Source of the DNA: a virus
Strand: one strand, 5' to 3'
Virus record (IMG/VR): IMGVR_UViG_3300046028_009783
Location: 1 to 56,380 of that record
Length of the DNA: 56,380 nucleotides
In this document: one piece after another, positions 8,473 to 15,852 of the stretch
Layout of the letters: each line of letters starts with the position of its first letter
How positions within the stretch are numbered: the first letter of the stretch is position 1
The notes under the pieces: model-generated
What the model was told of the DNA's origin: nothing
The model's input: the letters and a program-made list of their open reading frames with translations, nothing else
Database searches by the model: none
Made by a program: the position numbers and the translations under genes

Positions 8473-9855
8473 CTATTGTGTGAATGGGTCACTTATTAAA
8501 TTTATTTTGGTATAATTAGAATCCATATAATCTAATTTCATAACATAAGTTCCACTAGCTCCACCCATTAAAGTTACTTGTGTAGTTTGATTAGTATCTA
8601 TTCCTCCATACCCTTGATATTGTAAGGGATGATCTAATACAGTTGGATATATAAATTCAGCTGTACCAATACCTCTAGGGTTAAATTCAGTTACAGTTTC
8701 TAATTTTATAACAATATATTTACCATTACTTTTTAAAATATTATAATAATTAACATCGTCACCTACCATTGAAGGTGAATCAGTATTTAATATTCTTAGA
8801 GAAGCAATTGGTATTGATTGAGTTGTACTTCCCGTTGGTTCAGGTGTACTAGAAGTTACAGCTAAACTAGCAGTAGGTACAGGTGCTATAGGAGTTACTG
8901 GAGAAGTAGGTGTAAAAGATGATGTAGCTAATAAAGAAGTTAGGGATGATGTTGAAGGTGTTATTTGAGTAATAGATTCTGTTACATAATATAATGGTTC
9001 AGGTTGTTTTAAATTATCTGCTTCTTGTGCTGATTGATTAGGGGTAGTAAATCTTGGGTCTGGTATTTGAAGTGAACTATTAAATCCTGCTCCTAATGTT
9101 ACATTAAATGATTTTAAATTTTTAGAGGCATACTCTAAAGGTATATCTTGTCCTGCACATAAATAAATTGATGAACCATCATTGTTAGGATCCTCATAAA
9201 CAGGTACCCATGGATCAGGATTAATATCTAAAGTAGATTGACGGTTTCTAATTATAGTAATAGGTGAGCCAGCATCACCTTGAGTACTCCAGGGATTATT
9301 TATAACTTTTTGTTTAGTAGTAGATGAAAAACGGATTGAATTACCCCATCTTCCTTCTAATAATACATCACCTTCTTCAGGTAATAAACTACGAATATCT
9401 TCTTTTTCAACGAATGTTTGACCAAAATTTAAATCTCCACCTCCATACGATATTATATCAGGAAAAGCATTATGATGTACACTATTCCATAACCCAACTG
9501 TAGTTAAATAATAAAAAGTTTTAGCTTGTGGATCATCATTTAATCCATATGAAGGAGCATTTAATATTAATACTAATTCCTCTAAAATAGGATATTTAGA
9601 AATATTATTAAATAAAGGTTTAGCTATTAAGTTTGAAGGATTATCTTCATCTACTATAGTTCCTATAGGGGTAAATTTAATTGAACCTAATCCTGTCCAT
9701 CCTCCTCCATCAGAAAAGAAATTATTTGTTTTAGTTTGTGGAGATAATAAAATATCATTAACACGAGCAAAGAAAAATAGACTTTTACCTCCATTTCCTT
9801 TACCCGATGCTATATTTGATATACTACCTTGTAAACTAGGATATAAACTACTCAT
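8473..9855 (-). CDS. Baseplate hub protein with gp5-like OB-fold region
   Basis: 460 residues. Around residues 140-200 it contains EGDVLLEGRWGNSIRFSSTT followed by WSTQGDAGSPITIIRN, a phrase shared by the OB-fold part of gp5-like hub proteins in marine T4-like phages. No lysozyme domain is apparent, unlike T4 gp5. A low-complexity Pro/Thr/Ser segment near 300-345 links to a C-terminal beta domain. The start overlaps the next gene by 8 bases and the stop lies 2 bases before the spike-like gene. Assignment as hub component is moderately supported. Confidence 0.55.
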   Translation of the reverse strand: MSSLYPSLQGSISNIASGKGNGGKSLFFFARVNDILLSPQTKTNNFFSDGGGWTGLGSIKFTPIGTIVDEDNPSNLIAKPLFNNISKYPILEELVLILNAPSYGLNDDPQAKTFYYLTTVGLWNSVHHNAFPDIISYGGGDLNFGQTFVEKEDIRSLLPEEGDVLLEGRWGNSIRFSSTTKQKVINNPWSTQGDAGSPITIIRNRQSTLDINPDPWVPVYEDPNNDGSSIYLCAGQDIPLEYASKNLKSFNVTLGAGFNSSLQIPDPRFTTPNQSAQEADNLKQPEPLYYVTESITQITPSTSSLTSLLATSSFTPTSPVTPIAPVPTASLAVTSSTPEPTGSTTQSIPIASLRILNTDSPSMVGDDVNYYNILKSNGKYIVIKLETVTEFNPRGIGTAEFIYPTVLDHPLQYQGYGGIDTNQTTQVTLMGGASGTYVMKLDYMDSNYTKINLISDPFTQ

Positions 9856-10222
9856 TTATATTTAACTTTCTAACTGGAATTTCTTCTTCAGATTTACTAT
9901 TTAATTGTTGAATTGATTCAAATAACATTTCTTTTTCAGCATCTGAAATTAACATAGTATCTTCACCTGAAGAAGAATTCATAGCTCGTTGTACTATACC
10001 AGCCATTTTGATTAAAAGATCATCATTTTTAACTGATACATCTAAGTAATCTTTAATTAAAGGAACTATAATAACAGCATCACCTGCTGAAGTAATAAAT
10101 GGTTTTAAACTTTCTATTAATCCTCTAATTTCTTTTTCTTTCCCTGAAGAATTAGTATGTATCTCTTTAAGTAAATCAGCAAATGTTTTTTTACCAAAAA
10201 GAGTTATGCTATTAAAATCCAT
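9848..10222 (-). CDS. Unknown helical protein of structural operon
   Basis: 124 residues, predicted mostly helical, with a conserved-looking acidic C-terminal tail (ESIQQLNSKSEEEIPVRKL). No domain recognised. Its ATG lies about 14 bases beyond a late-type promoter motif, making it the first gene of the hub-spike unit. It overlaps the gp5-like start by 8 bases. It could be a tail assembly chaperone or baseplate part, but nothing in the sequence decides this. Confidence 0.75.
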   Translation of the reverse strand: MDFNSITLFGKKTFADLLKEIHTNSSGKEKEIRGLIESLKPFITSAGDAVIIVPLIKDYLDVSVKNDDLLIKMAGIVQRAMNSSSGEDTMLISDAEKEMLFESIQQLNSKSEEEIPVRKLNINE

Positions 10223-10235
10223 AATATGTTTTTAT

Positions 10236-10247
10236 TATAAATATAAA
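10236..10247 (-). promoter_or_regulatory. Late-type promoter motif
   Basis: Minus-strand AATTTATATTTATAATAA sits 14-25 bases before the ATG at 10222, in the short gap between gp55 and the structural genes. It matches the TATATTTATA form of the late-type motif. Confidence 0.5.
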
Positions 10248-10262
10248 TTTTACAAATCTTTC

Positions 10263-11063
10263 TTAATAATTTAAACTAACAAAACCATAATCTAAATATT
10301 GGTTATGTAACCGTCTATATACTTTTTCTAACTTTTTCATCACCTTAGTTATTTGAGGAGTATCTTGATCGGTTTGTTCTCTAATATAAATGTAAATTCC
10401 TTTTTTATTAAAAATATCTAAGTTTTCTCTATGCTTAAATAGCTGCATAACTGCATCAGCAGTTTTAGCATCTTCATGTTCAGGAAAAACTTTAAATAAA
10501 AATAAATCCATATAATGAATAAATTTATCCATAAAATAATTTTCACCCATTAATGGATCATCTAAACTTTCAGAGCTATTTACTATATTTAAAACAATGG
10601 TTTTATCTTCATCTATAGCTTCTACTTCGGCTTTACCCTTCAATTTTTCATAATTTTTATTATTATAAAGAATTAAATAACGTTTAGCAATCGTGCCAAA
10701 ATACGAGAAAGCTTTACCTTTTGATTGGTTGTATAAATGTAGTTTTTCTAGCAAGAAAGCCGTTACTTCATGTTGAAGTTCGGCTATTGTCTCTACCTCG
10801 GTATAATAAAATTTAAACGTATGAATAATATTTTCTGTTAATTTATGAAAACCATAATCTATACGTTCATTATATATTCTATTTCGCTTGTGAGGATCAG
10901 TTTCAGCTAGATATTCAATAATAGCATCTTCTGTATCTTGAGTGAAATACATTTTTTTGGTTTTAGGTTTTCTTTTACGAACCGTTCCCTTTTTTGTATA
11001 CTGTACTTCTGTTTCTTCTTGGGGTACATGAAGAATTTTAATTTCGGAATTTAATACCTCCAT
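10263..11063 (-). CDS. 55: Late-transcription sigma factor, gp55-like
   Basis: 266 residues. After a basic N-terminus (KKGTVRKRKPKTKK) the protein has a sigma70 region-2-like core: ITELQ-type helix (VETIAELQHEVTAFLLEKL) then YNQSKGKAFSYFGTIAKRYL near residues 112-132, which matches gp55-type late sigma factors of T4-like phages. Region 4 is absent, as in T4 gp55 (185 residues), so promoter contact would rely on the -10-like element; this agrees with the late motif here having no upstream box. It precedes the structural genes that it would activate. Confidence 0.82.
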   Translation of the reverse strand: MEVLNSEIKILHVPQEETEVQYTKKGTVRKRKPKTKKMYFTQDTEDAIIEYLAETDPHKRNRIYNERIDYGFHKLTENIIHTFKFYYTEVETIAELQHEVTAFLLEKLHLYNQSKGKAFSYFGTIAKRYLILYNNKNYEKLKGKAEVEAIDEDKTIVLNIVNSSESLDDPLMGENYFMDKFIHYMDLFLFKVFPEHEDAKTADAVMQLFKHRENLDIFNKKGIYIYIREQTDQDTPQITKVMKKLEKVYRRLHNQYLDYGFVSLNY

Positions 11064-11064
11064 A

Positions 11065-11343
11065 TTATTTAATAAATTTGATATAATCCGAAAGGGCTTC
11101 TTGGATTGTTTTTAAATTAGTAAAGAAAAACCCTACTTCATCATCTGATTGAAATAATTGTTTAGAATCAATTTCTTTAATTTTTTCTTCTGAAATTTTA
11201 ACTAAATCATAGAATTCAAGAATGTATTTTTCTTGGACTGTAATTTGGTTTTCTAATTTTTCTGTTTTTTTAAGTAAGTTCCAAATAACATATCCTATAA
11301 TTCCTAGAATAATTACTCCTATATTGATTAATATTAATATCAT
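11065..11343 (-). CDS. Small membrane-anchored coiled-coil protein
   Basis: 92 residues: an N-terminal membrane segment (ILILINIGVIILGIIGYVIW, residues 2-21) followed by a charged helical region (KKTEKLENQITVQEKYILE). Such an arrangement places the bulk of the protein in the cytoplasm or periplasm as a helical stalk. It lies 1 base from both neighbours (HD protein upstream, gp55 downstream), so it belongs to their operon. Function unknown; a spanin-like or membrane regulatory role cannot be judged. Confidence 0.75.
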   Translation of the reverse strand: MILILINIGVIILGIIGYVIWNLLKKTEKLENQITVQEKYILEFYDLVKISEEKIKEIDSKQLFQSDDEVGFFFTNLKTIQEALSDYIKFIK

Positions 11344-11344
11344 A

Positions 11345-12100
11345 TTATATATTGTTTAATAGATTTGCAAATGGTGCATCTGGGTTAGATAATTTAGGTG
11401 TTTTAACTAAAAATTTGTTAGGTACCTTAATTTCTACTTTCTTATCTTGTTTAAATTTAGGTAACCATTCCTTCTCAAATTCAATACGAGCAGCCATCAT
11501 ATCAGCCTGATGTAATATTAATGGTAAAGCGGTGCGTGGTTTTTGTTCGGGCATAAAGGTCATAAGGTATTTTTTATTCCCTTCATCATATAAACCATCA
11601 TGTGTCTGAATGGCAACCATTTCATTAAATGAATACTGGATACCATGAGACATCAATGAAAATAATGAACGATCGGGAACAGATGCAAATGCTAATTTAG
11701 TATTAAACATATAATCTTCTCCTAATTTATCTTTTCTCCATTGATCAGTCTGGGGAATATATGCTTCATGTTGATCATCTCCCATTTTACCTAAATCATG
11801 ATTTAAAGCAGAAAATACTAATTCTTCCTTAGTGTAAGTAGAAGTATCGGTTCCCATTTCTTCCCAGATATTATGTAATTTAAGGGAACAATCAATTACA
11901 CGAATAACATGATCAACATATCCTCCAGGAAAAGCATTATGGTATTCTTTTTTATGTGCCGCGGGCATCATAATAATACGTTCTTGATATTTGGAGTAAA
12001 ATTCTTTTAATTGAGTACGTCTTGGTTCAGGAATATAAGCATCAATACGAGACATTAAAATATCCCAATTTCCTTTAATCTGTTCGGCGTTTAATTGCAT
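11345..12100 (-). CDS. HD-domain phosphohydrolase
   Basis: 251 residues with the metal-binding residues of the HD superfamily in order: H64 (GGYVDHVIRV), H101-D102 (NHDLGK), H167-D168 (QTHDGL) and D200 (LHQADM). Members hydrolyse nucleotides or cyclic nucleotides using two metals, and phages use them in nucleotide pools or defence evasion. The substrate cannot be told from sequence. It sits between a glutaredoxin-like gene and the gp55 operon, with a 5-base gap to the former. Confidence 0.85.
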   Translation of the reverse strand: MQLNAEQIKGNWDILMSRIDAYIPEPRRTQLKEFYSKYQERIIMMPAAHKKEYHNAFPGGYVDHVIRVIDCSLKLHNIWEEMGTDTSTYTKEELVFSALNHDLGKMGDDQHEAYIPQTDQWRKDKLGEDYMFNTKLAFASVPDRSLFSLMSHGIQYSFNEMVAIQTHDGLYDEGNKKYLMTFMPEQKPRTALPLILHQADMMAARIEFEKEWLPKFKQDKKVEIKVPNKFLVKTPKLSNPDAPFANLLNNI

Positions 12101-12105
12101 AACTT

Positions 12106-12405
12106 TTATTTATTAAATGTGTTAAAAATTTCATCTATTAATCCATAGATGTTGTTATATACTTTTATATTGGGAGAAGGTAATAAAAAAGATTCGGGAA
12201 GCCAAACGTAATTATAGGGTTCCTTCAATATTACCATAGGATATGAATCGCATTTATATAACTGTTCTATCTTATCCCCTAAATAAGAATTAGAAGAAAC
12301 ATCAATGTCGGTATAGGATATATTTAAGGTATTTAACCCTTCTTTTAATTGTTTACAATGTTCACATCCCCGTAACGTAAACATTACCATTTCCCATTTT
12401 CTCAT
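12106..12405 (-). CDS. Glutaredoxin/thioredoxin-like protein
   Basis: 99 residues. The N-terminus forms a beta strand followed by a redox motif, MVMFTLRGCEHCKQLKEGL (CEHC at about residues 14-17), and the cis-proline region is present as CDSYPMVIL. T4-like phages encode glutaredoxins (nrdC in T4) as electron donors for ribonucleotide reductase. The gene stands behind a 128-base leader containing a late-type motif and a small hairpin. Confidence 0.82.
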   Translation of the reverse strand: MRKWEMVMFTLRGCEHCKQLKEGLNTLNISYTDIDVSSNSYLGDKIEQLYKCDSYPMVILKEPYNYVWLPESFLLPSPNIKVYNNIYGLIDEIFNTFNK

Positions 12406-12451
12406 CTTTCTATCTTATCTACTTTTTTTCTTTTCCCATACCCTAATTATA

Positions 12452-12470
12452 CGGGAGAAATTTCTAATCT
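12452..12470 (-). other. Small hairpin in leader of the glutaredoxin-like gene
   Basis: GGAGA and TCTCC arms (5 bp, 9-base loop) lie between the late-type motif and the ATG at 12405. It may be a leader structure or a weak terminator of the upstream gene; there is no clear T-run. Confidence 0.3.
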
Positions 12471-12512
12471 CCAAATTATTTATATGACGTTTCTATGACT
12501 CTTTAGATGCCA

Positions 12513-12524
12513 ATATAAATATAT
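12513..12524 (-). promoter_or_regulatory. Late-type promoter motif
   Basis: Minus-strand TTATATATTTATATTGG lies in the 128-base gap upstream of the glutaredoxin-like gene, about 110 bases before its ATG, giving a long leader if used. Confidence 0.45.
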
Positions 12525-12533
12525 AAAATTAAA

Positions 12534-12803
12534 TTATTTCTTAATTTCTTCTTGTGGATCATATACCTTATCGAAATCTGATAGTTTATAATTCATATCC
12601 ATGATTCTACCGTAAATTTTTGGAGATAATAAATGTTTATATTCACCAAAATTATCTTCCAAATCTAAAAGTAAATTAGAGACTTCATCTCTATCAAAAT
12701 TTTCCCCTGAATTTATAATTTTTTCAATCATATTTAAAGATTGAGCAATTATAGGTTCTAATAGAGGAATTAACTGTTTGTCAAAATCAATTTCATTCTT
12801 CAT
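12534..12803 (-). CDS. Unknown small acidic protein
   Basis: 89 residues, predicted helical with a central acidic stretch (RDEVSNLLLDLEDNFGEYK). No known family. It overlaps the membrane protein gene upstream by 11 bases and is the last gene of a three-gene unit that begins with the T5orf172-type gene. Confidence 0.7.
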   Translation of the reverse strand: MKNEIDFDKQLIPLLEPIIAQSLNMIEKIINSGENFDRDEVSNLLLDLEDNFGEYKHLLSPKIYGRIMDMNYKLSDFDKVYDPQEEIKK

Positions 12804-12999
12804 AATTTTCCAATTCTTTAATAAAATAATAAACCACTATAGGGTGTAGTAATATTGTAAAAATAAATTCTTTGAAAGTAAAACTTATATTTCCTTCAGA
12901 GGTTATAGACAAATAACTAATAATTATAGAAATGATTAAGCCTACCCCTAAATACGCTCTAACCCCAATCCATATATACAATAAAATTTCAATACTCAT
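12793..12999 (-). CDS. Small integral membrane protein
   Basis: 68 residues from ATG at 12999. I chose this start because it overlaps the upstream stop (TGA at 12989-12991) by only 11 bases and gives a typical membrane protein beginning MSIEILLYIWIGVRAYLG. The longer frame from 13077 would run 89 bases into the upstream gene with a basic non-conserved N-terminus. Two hydrophobic segments (about residues 4-33 and 43-61) suggest a hairpin in the membrane. Function unknown. Confidence 0.7.
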   Translation of the reverse strand: MSIEILLYIWIGVRAYLGVGLIISIIISYLSITSEGNISFTFKEFIFTILLHPIVVYYFIKELENYEE

Positions 13000-13621
13000 A
13001 ATAAATTCCATCAGAAGTTTTAAACATTTCACCCAAATTTTCAACGGTTTGAATAGCTTCCTCAAGAGAAATTTCAAAAAATTCCCTAGAAGACCCTTGA
13101 AATGAACTCATCCTAACATCCTCCAAATATTGGTGTACTACATTTTCCAAAGCATAACCATTAGAAACAGGTAAAGCCCAACGCAATTGCCATTCAGAAA
13201 CGGTACCCGCACCATTAATTTGTTTAATCCTAGAAATTGGCGAAACAGCTTTACCTATTTTACACACCTCAGGATATGCCTCGTTGGTTAAAATATACAC
13301 GTATTGCCCTTTAGTGGTGGAGTGGTGAAATTTAAGGGCTGACTCGGTGCTTTTCCCATACATATATGTCCAAACCAATTGTGGAGGATCTTGATGAAGT
13401 AATTCTTCTTTATATTCTATAATGAAATCGAAGGAAAGAAAATCCAGGAGTTTACCACGTGGTATTTTTTTATATTTTTGAGTTAATTCCTGGAAATTAT
13501 TTCTCCAAGAAGAAAATTGTGGTAACTGATTTAAAGAAGACTGGGCACCATCGGTATGATAAAGTATAAGTTCACCGTGTGATTCCATTTTTTGTGCCTG
13601 AGAAATATTAATTGATTTCAT
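12989..13621 (-). CDS. T5orf172/MUG113-type GIY-YIG family protein
   Basis: 210 residues. The C-terminal half shows the T5orf172 signature: GQYVYILTNEAYPEVCKIGK near residues 104-123, a catalytic-type arginine in SPISRIKQINGAG, then ENVVHQYLEDVR and REFFEISLEEA. This domain is a GIY-YIG nuclease relative common in phages and mobile DNA. The N-terminal 100 residues are unfamiliar and may bind DNA. It heads a small unit with the membrane protein and the 89-residue protein. Confidence 0.8.
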   Translation of the reverse strand: MKSINISQAQKMESHGELILYHTDGAQSSLNQLPQFSSWRNNFQELTQKYKKIPRGKLLDFLSFDFIIEYKEELLHQDPPQLVWTYMYGKSTESALKFHHSTTKGQYVYILTNEAYPEVCKIGKAVSPISRIKQINGAGTVSEWQLRWALPVSNGYALENVVHQYLEDVRMSSFQGSSREFFEISLEEAIQTVENLGEMFKTSDGIYYEY

Positions 13622-13632
13622 AGGGAGAAAAT

Positions 13633-13872
13633 TTAAATTATAATGGCTTTAACTACCTCAATATGTTTCCCATATTGGTGATGTTGGGGAGAAACTCTTT
13701 CATGATTTCCATAATACCATTGAGGGTTAACATTTAGGGCAACATCTATGGTTAGAGGAGTACCCTCGGGAAATTCTATATCATCATATCCACGCTCGTA
13801 ACCCTTGATAACTACTCTTAAATCTTGATCCTTGATTTGGGAAAGGATTTCTATTAGTTGTTTGACTGTCAT
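13633..13872 (-). CDS. Conserved small phage protein, unknown
   Basis: 79 residues. The sequence MTVKQLIEILSQIKDQDLRV followed by VIKGYERGYDDI and WYYGNHE resembles small proteins found repeatedly in phages and phage-like elements, but no role has been assigned to my knowledge. It overlaps the start of the 142-base downstream neighbours' block through ATGA (13869-13872), indicating coupled translation. Confidence 0.75.
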   Translation of the reverse strand: MTVKQLIEILSQIKDQDLRVVIKGYERGYDDIEFPEGTPLTIDVALNVNPQWYYGNHERVSPQHHQYGKHIEVVKAIII

Positions 13873-14060
13873 AATCCTTTTTCTTTTTTATAGATTTCTA
13901 AAGATTCTTTGTTTGAATATCTTGGTTTTGTTGTAAGCCACTCTGCAAATCCAATAGCAAAATCTTCTGCTATTAATTGAGATTCATTGCTTAAAAACTC
14001 TGAAACCTCTTTAAATCCGTAAGCTTGGAAAAACTTTTCAAACTTTTCTTTTAGTGTCAT
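13869..14060 (-). CDS. Unknown small protein
   Basis: 63 residues (KFEKFFQAYGFKEVSEFLSN, then IAEDFAIGFAEWLTT). Helical and mildly amphipathic; no family recognised. The stop overlaps the start of the 79-residue gene by 4 bases, and the upstream gene ends 1 base away, so the genes from 14459 down to 13633 read as one operon behind the promoter at 14481-14509. Confidence 0.7.
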   Translation of the reverse strand: MTLKEKFEKFFQAYGFKEVSEFLSNESQLIAEDFAIGFAEWLTTKPRYSNKESLEIYKKEKGL

Positions 14061-14061
14061 A

Positions 14062-14289
14062 TTAATATGATTTTCTTACTCCTGTTATCATTATATATTG
14101 AAATTCTCCTTGTTCAGTGAAAAAATGCTGAATGAACTTTATTGTATAATGTTCTTCATGTTCTGGAAGTGTAATTACTTCTTTCAATCTAGGTCTTATC
14201 ATTTGGGTTTCAATGTCATGTTCTACTTTACCCTGAAACATTAATATTAATCTAACTTTTATCATAACTATCTTATTTTTATTGTCCAA
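14062..14289 (-). CDS. Unknown small protein
   Basis: 75 residues, predicted mixed beta/alpha (KVRLILMFQGKVEHDI, HYTIKFIQHFF). A start further in (MIKVRLILMF, residue 9) is possible because the first residues overlap the upstream gene by 22 bases. No function assignable. Confidence 0.65.
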   Translation of the reverse strand: MDNKNKIVMIKVRLILMFQGKVEHDIETQMIRPRLKEVITLPEHEEHYTIKFIQHFFTEQGEFQYIMITGVRKSY

Positions 14290-14459
14290 ACTCGTTTTAA
14301 TCTCATACCACCATACTTAGGATCATACATTCCTATATACTTGTACAATGAAATGTTTGAATACTTTTTGTCTAGGGTAAATGTTTGTGGATCCCATCTA
14401 TCCTCAATTAGGAAAGTATATCCTATTAACCTGCATAATTTATAATATACCTTTCTCAT
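14268..14459 (-). CDS. Unknown small basic protein
   Basis: 63 residues, basic, with YYKLCRLIGYTFLIEDRW and KYGGMRLKRVWTIKIR. It is the first gene behind the early promoter at 14481-14509, only about 20 bases away, and begins the operon 14459-13633. No family recognised. Confidence 0.65.
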   Translation of the reverse strand: MRKVYYKLCRLIGYTFLIEDRWDPQTFTLDKKYSNISLYKYIGMYDPKYGGMRLKRVWTIKIR

Positions 14460-14480
14460 ACATTTAATTTTTAATGAGGT

Positions 14481-14509
14481 AATATACGAAAAAGGAATTG
14501 GAAAACCAA
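14481..14509 (-). promoter_or_regulatory. Early promoter, TTGG class
   Basis: TTGG-N15-TTCGTATATT on the minus strand, immediately upstream of the gene at 14459. Its upstream box lies inside one arm of the branched inverted-repeat element at 14498-14590. Confidence 0.7.
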
Positions 14510-14590
14510 ATAATCCCTAACTAAAAGTTAAGGATTAACATCTTCAACTAATTTATTAGTTTAAGTAGGGATATACCAAAGGTTTTCCAA
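14498..14590. ncRNA. Branched inverted-repeat element (candidate structured RNA)
   Basis: Nested complementary arms are visible: TTGGAAAACC (14498-14507) with GGTTTTCCAA (14581-14590); ATCCCT (14513-14518) with AGGGAT (14567-14572), extended by ACT/AGT; and inside these two hairpins, GTTAA-GGA-TTAAC (14527-14539) and ACTAA-TTTA-TTAGT (14547-14560). This gives a multi-way junction. Either strand could carry the fold; all neighbouring genes are on the minus strand. The outer arm contains the upstream box of the promoter at 14481-14509. No match to a known RNA family is claimed. Confidence 0.5.
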
Positions 14591-14818
14591 AAAAATTTTT
14601 AAAAGAGGATTTTACAATTTCGTAAAGTGTGGGTGAAATGGTTATTTCGGAATTGCGATATATGAGTATATATGAGGGGGTGGGTGAAAGATCGTAGTCG
14701 ATCTGAGAGTGGCACATTCCTTCCCCCACCCGCCACCGCCACGCGTATGGACAGCAACGCGGTGTGGGCGCACCCCTATAAGCCGCGCACGGTCGCTATC
14801 GTCCCGAGGTCAAACGAA
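14591..14818. other. Gene-free region with GC-rich island (about 14674-14815)
   Basis: No convincing ORF. The stretch from about 14674 to 14815 is strongly GC-rich in a genome that is otherwise AT-rich. It holds GATCG-TAGT-CGATC (14690-14703) inside arms GGGTGGG (14678-14684) and CCCACCC (14725-14731), then GCGT/ACGC and GCGG/CCGC arms further on. It lies directly after the stop of the acidic 77-residue gene. It could be a structured 3' end or non-coding RNA, a replication or packaging site, or foreign DNA. Confidence 0.4.
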
Positions 14819-15052
14819 TTAGTCCCACTCTTCAAATTCTTCTGCCTCGGGATCATCCTCATACATTCCTTCAGAAATATCATCACAGGCGATATCCAAG
14901 TGCGTAAGTGCGTTATCCAAGTGGATTTTTACGTTATTATCGATTTCGCTGTACAATTCATCATTATCGATATAATCCATCGTGCGTTCCAAATCCTCCA
15001 ATAATTCTTGCAGTTGGGCGCTTAATTTGGTAAGTTGTTTAAGTGTATTCAT
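14819..15052 (-). CDS. Unknown very acidic small protein
   Basis: 77 residues, helical, with a strongly acidic C-terminus (YEDDPEAEEFEEWD). The N-terminus (LKQLTKLSAQLQELLEDLER) has heptad-like spacing and may form a coiled coil. Small acidic phage proteins sometimes mimic DNA or inhibit host factors, but there is no direct evidence here. It borders the GC-rich island. A predicted plus-strand frame over this region is a shadow. Confidence 0.7.
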   Translation of the reverse strand: MNTLKQLTKLSAQLQELLEDLERTMDYIDNDELYSEIDNNVKIHLDNALTHLDIACDDISEGMYEDDPEAEEFEEWD

Positions 15053-15082
15053 AATGTATAGTATTTTTAACCATACATATAT

Positions 15083-15098
15083 GGGGGATTACTCCCCC
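15083..15098 (-). terminator. Hairpin at the end of the 92-residue gene
   Basis: GGGGG-AGTAAT-CCCCC on the minus strand overlaps the stop codon at 15089-15091. There is only a weak T-rich tail (ATATATG), so termination is probable rather than certain. Confidence 0.45.
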
Positions 15099-15367
15099 AC
15101 ACTTGTTTCTGGGATGTATGGTACTAGATTATCAAATCTAACAGTTGTTACCACTTTTTTACCTAACACAAAGGTGAATCCGGTGAAACTTACTCTATTC
15201 ATTTTAATTACATTACATTCGTAATCATTAAGTACTATCTTATCATCAATTGATGAACGGGATTGTCTTGAAATGTGACCACCATCAAAGTAATAAGTTG
15301 AATCACCTAAGTATTTTTTACCTCCAATGTAGAATGGGGTACCGTCTAAAAATTGTTCTTTTGTCAT
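15089..15367 (-). CDS. Unknown small protein
   Basis: 92 residues, beta-rich in appearance (FYIGGKKYLGDSTYYFDGG, then VTTVRFDNLVPYIP). No family recognised. Start context is AAAAGGTTATGAC, the stereotyped early leader. Its final codons and stop lie in a hairpin (GGGGGAGTAATCCCCC) that probably ends the transcript. Confidence 0.72.
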   Translation of the reverse strand: MTKEQFLDGTPFYIGGKKYLGDSTYYFDGGHISRQSRSSIDDKIVLNDYECNVIKMNRVSFTGFTFVLGKKVVTTVRFDNLVPYIPETSVGE

Positions 15368-15390
15368 AACCTTTTATATTTTATTATTAT

Positions 15391-15424
15391 ACTTAAATAT
15401 ACGAAATGATATCTGAGTATCCAA
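15391..15424 (-). promoter_or_regulatory. Early promoter, TTGG class
   Basis: TTGG-N15-TTCGTATATTTAAG on the minus strand, about 24 bases before the ATG at 15367. Confidence 0.75.
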
Positions 15425-15427
15425 GTT

Positions 15428-15655
15428 TTACTGAGCGCTTCTTAAAGTGGATTGTATTACACGGTGTTCTGTGCCCCGAGCACTCCTAAGGATAGCCCAC
15501 CCATCATTGTATGATAGTAGTAAACCAACCACCATATTGGCATTACCAGTGTCTCCCCAGTATACGACTCCTATTTGAAGGGTAGGCGTTGTGGGTTGAG
15601 TGGTAACTATGGTATTGAGCCATTTGGTATAACGTTTACTGTACACCATTTTCAA
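15428..15655 (-). CDS. Unknown small protein
   Basis: 75 residues with a beta-rich centre (LQIGVVYWGDTGNANMVVGL, then GWAILRSARGTEHRVIQ), perhaps an SH3-like barrel. It overlaps the lipoprotein-like gene upstream by 20 bases, so the ATG at 15652 region or an internal Met (residue 3) may be used. Function unknown. Confidence 0.65.
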   Translation of the reverse strand: MKMVYSKRYTKWLNTIVTTQPTTPTLQIGVVYWGDTGNANMVVGLLLSYNDGWAILRSARGTEHRVIQSTLRSAQ

Positions 15656-15824
15656 ACATAATTATCTGGTTATTAACAATGGCAAACTGTTTATGCTGTA
15701 CCATCTTATCATAGTATTTTTGGGTTTTACTCTGAGATAATTTACGTTGGGATCCACATGATTGACATGATAGCCAAACAAAAAATAGGGCAATTGCGAT
15801 TGCGTAGGGTCTAAATGCTTTCAT
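15636..15824 (-). CDS. Small putative lipoprotein
   Basis: 62 residues: a signal-peptide-like N-terminus (MKAFRPYAIAIALFFVWLSC) with Cys residues at about 20 and 23 (LSCQSCGS) that could be lipidated, then a basic, soluble tail. Export through Sec and anchoring in a membrane would be expected. Phage lipoproteins of this size may act in superinfection exclusion or lysis; neither is shown. Promoter at 15911-15944 with a leader hairpin in between. Confidence 0.65.
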   Translation of the reverse strand: MKAFRPYAIAIALFFVWLSCQSCGSQRKLSQSKTQKYYDKMVQHKQFAIVNNQIIMFENGVQ

Positions 15825-15852
15825 AACTTGTTGTTTTAAATGGGATTTGAGT

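Noticed and set aside
12999-13077. Longer start for the membrane protein (13077)
   Set aside because: It would overlap the T5orf172-type gene by 89 bases with a basic N-terminus; the ATG at 12999 gives an 11-base overlap and a normal membrane start.
14672-15004. 110-codon plus-strand frame across the GC-rich island
   Set aside because: It runs antisense to the acidic gene at 14819-15052, has no promoter or leader, and its composition changes abruptly where it enters that gene. I treat it as a shadow.
15083-15098. Independent promoter with a hairpin spacer for the gene at 15052
   Set aside because: The core here reads TATATGTATGG without TTCG, so it does not meet the criteria used for the other early promoters; the region may still hold a weak start.
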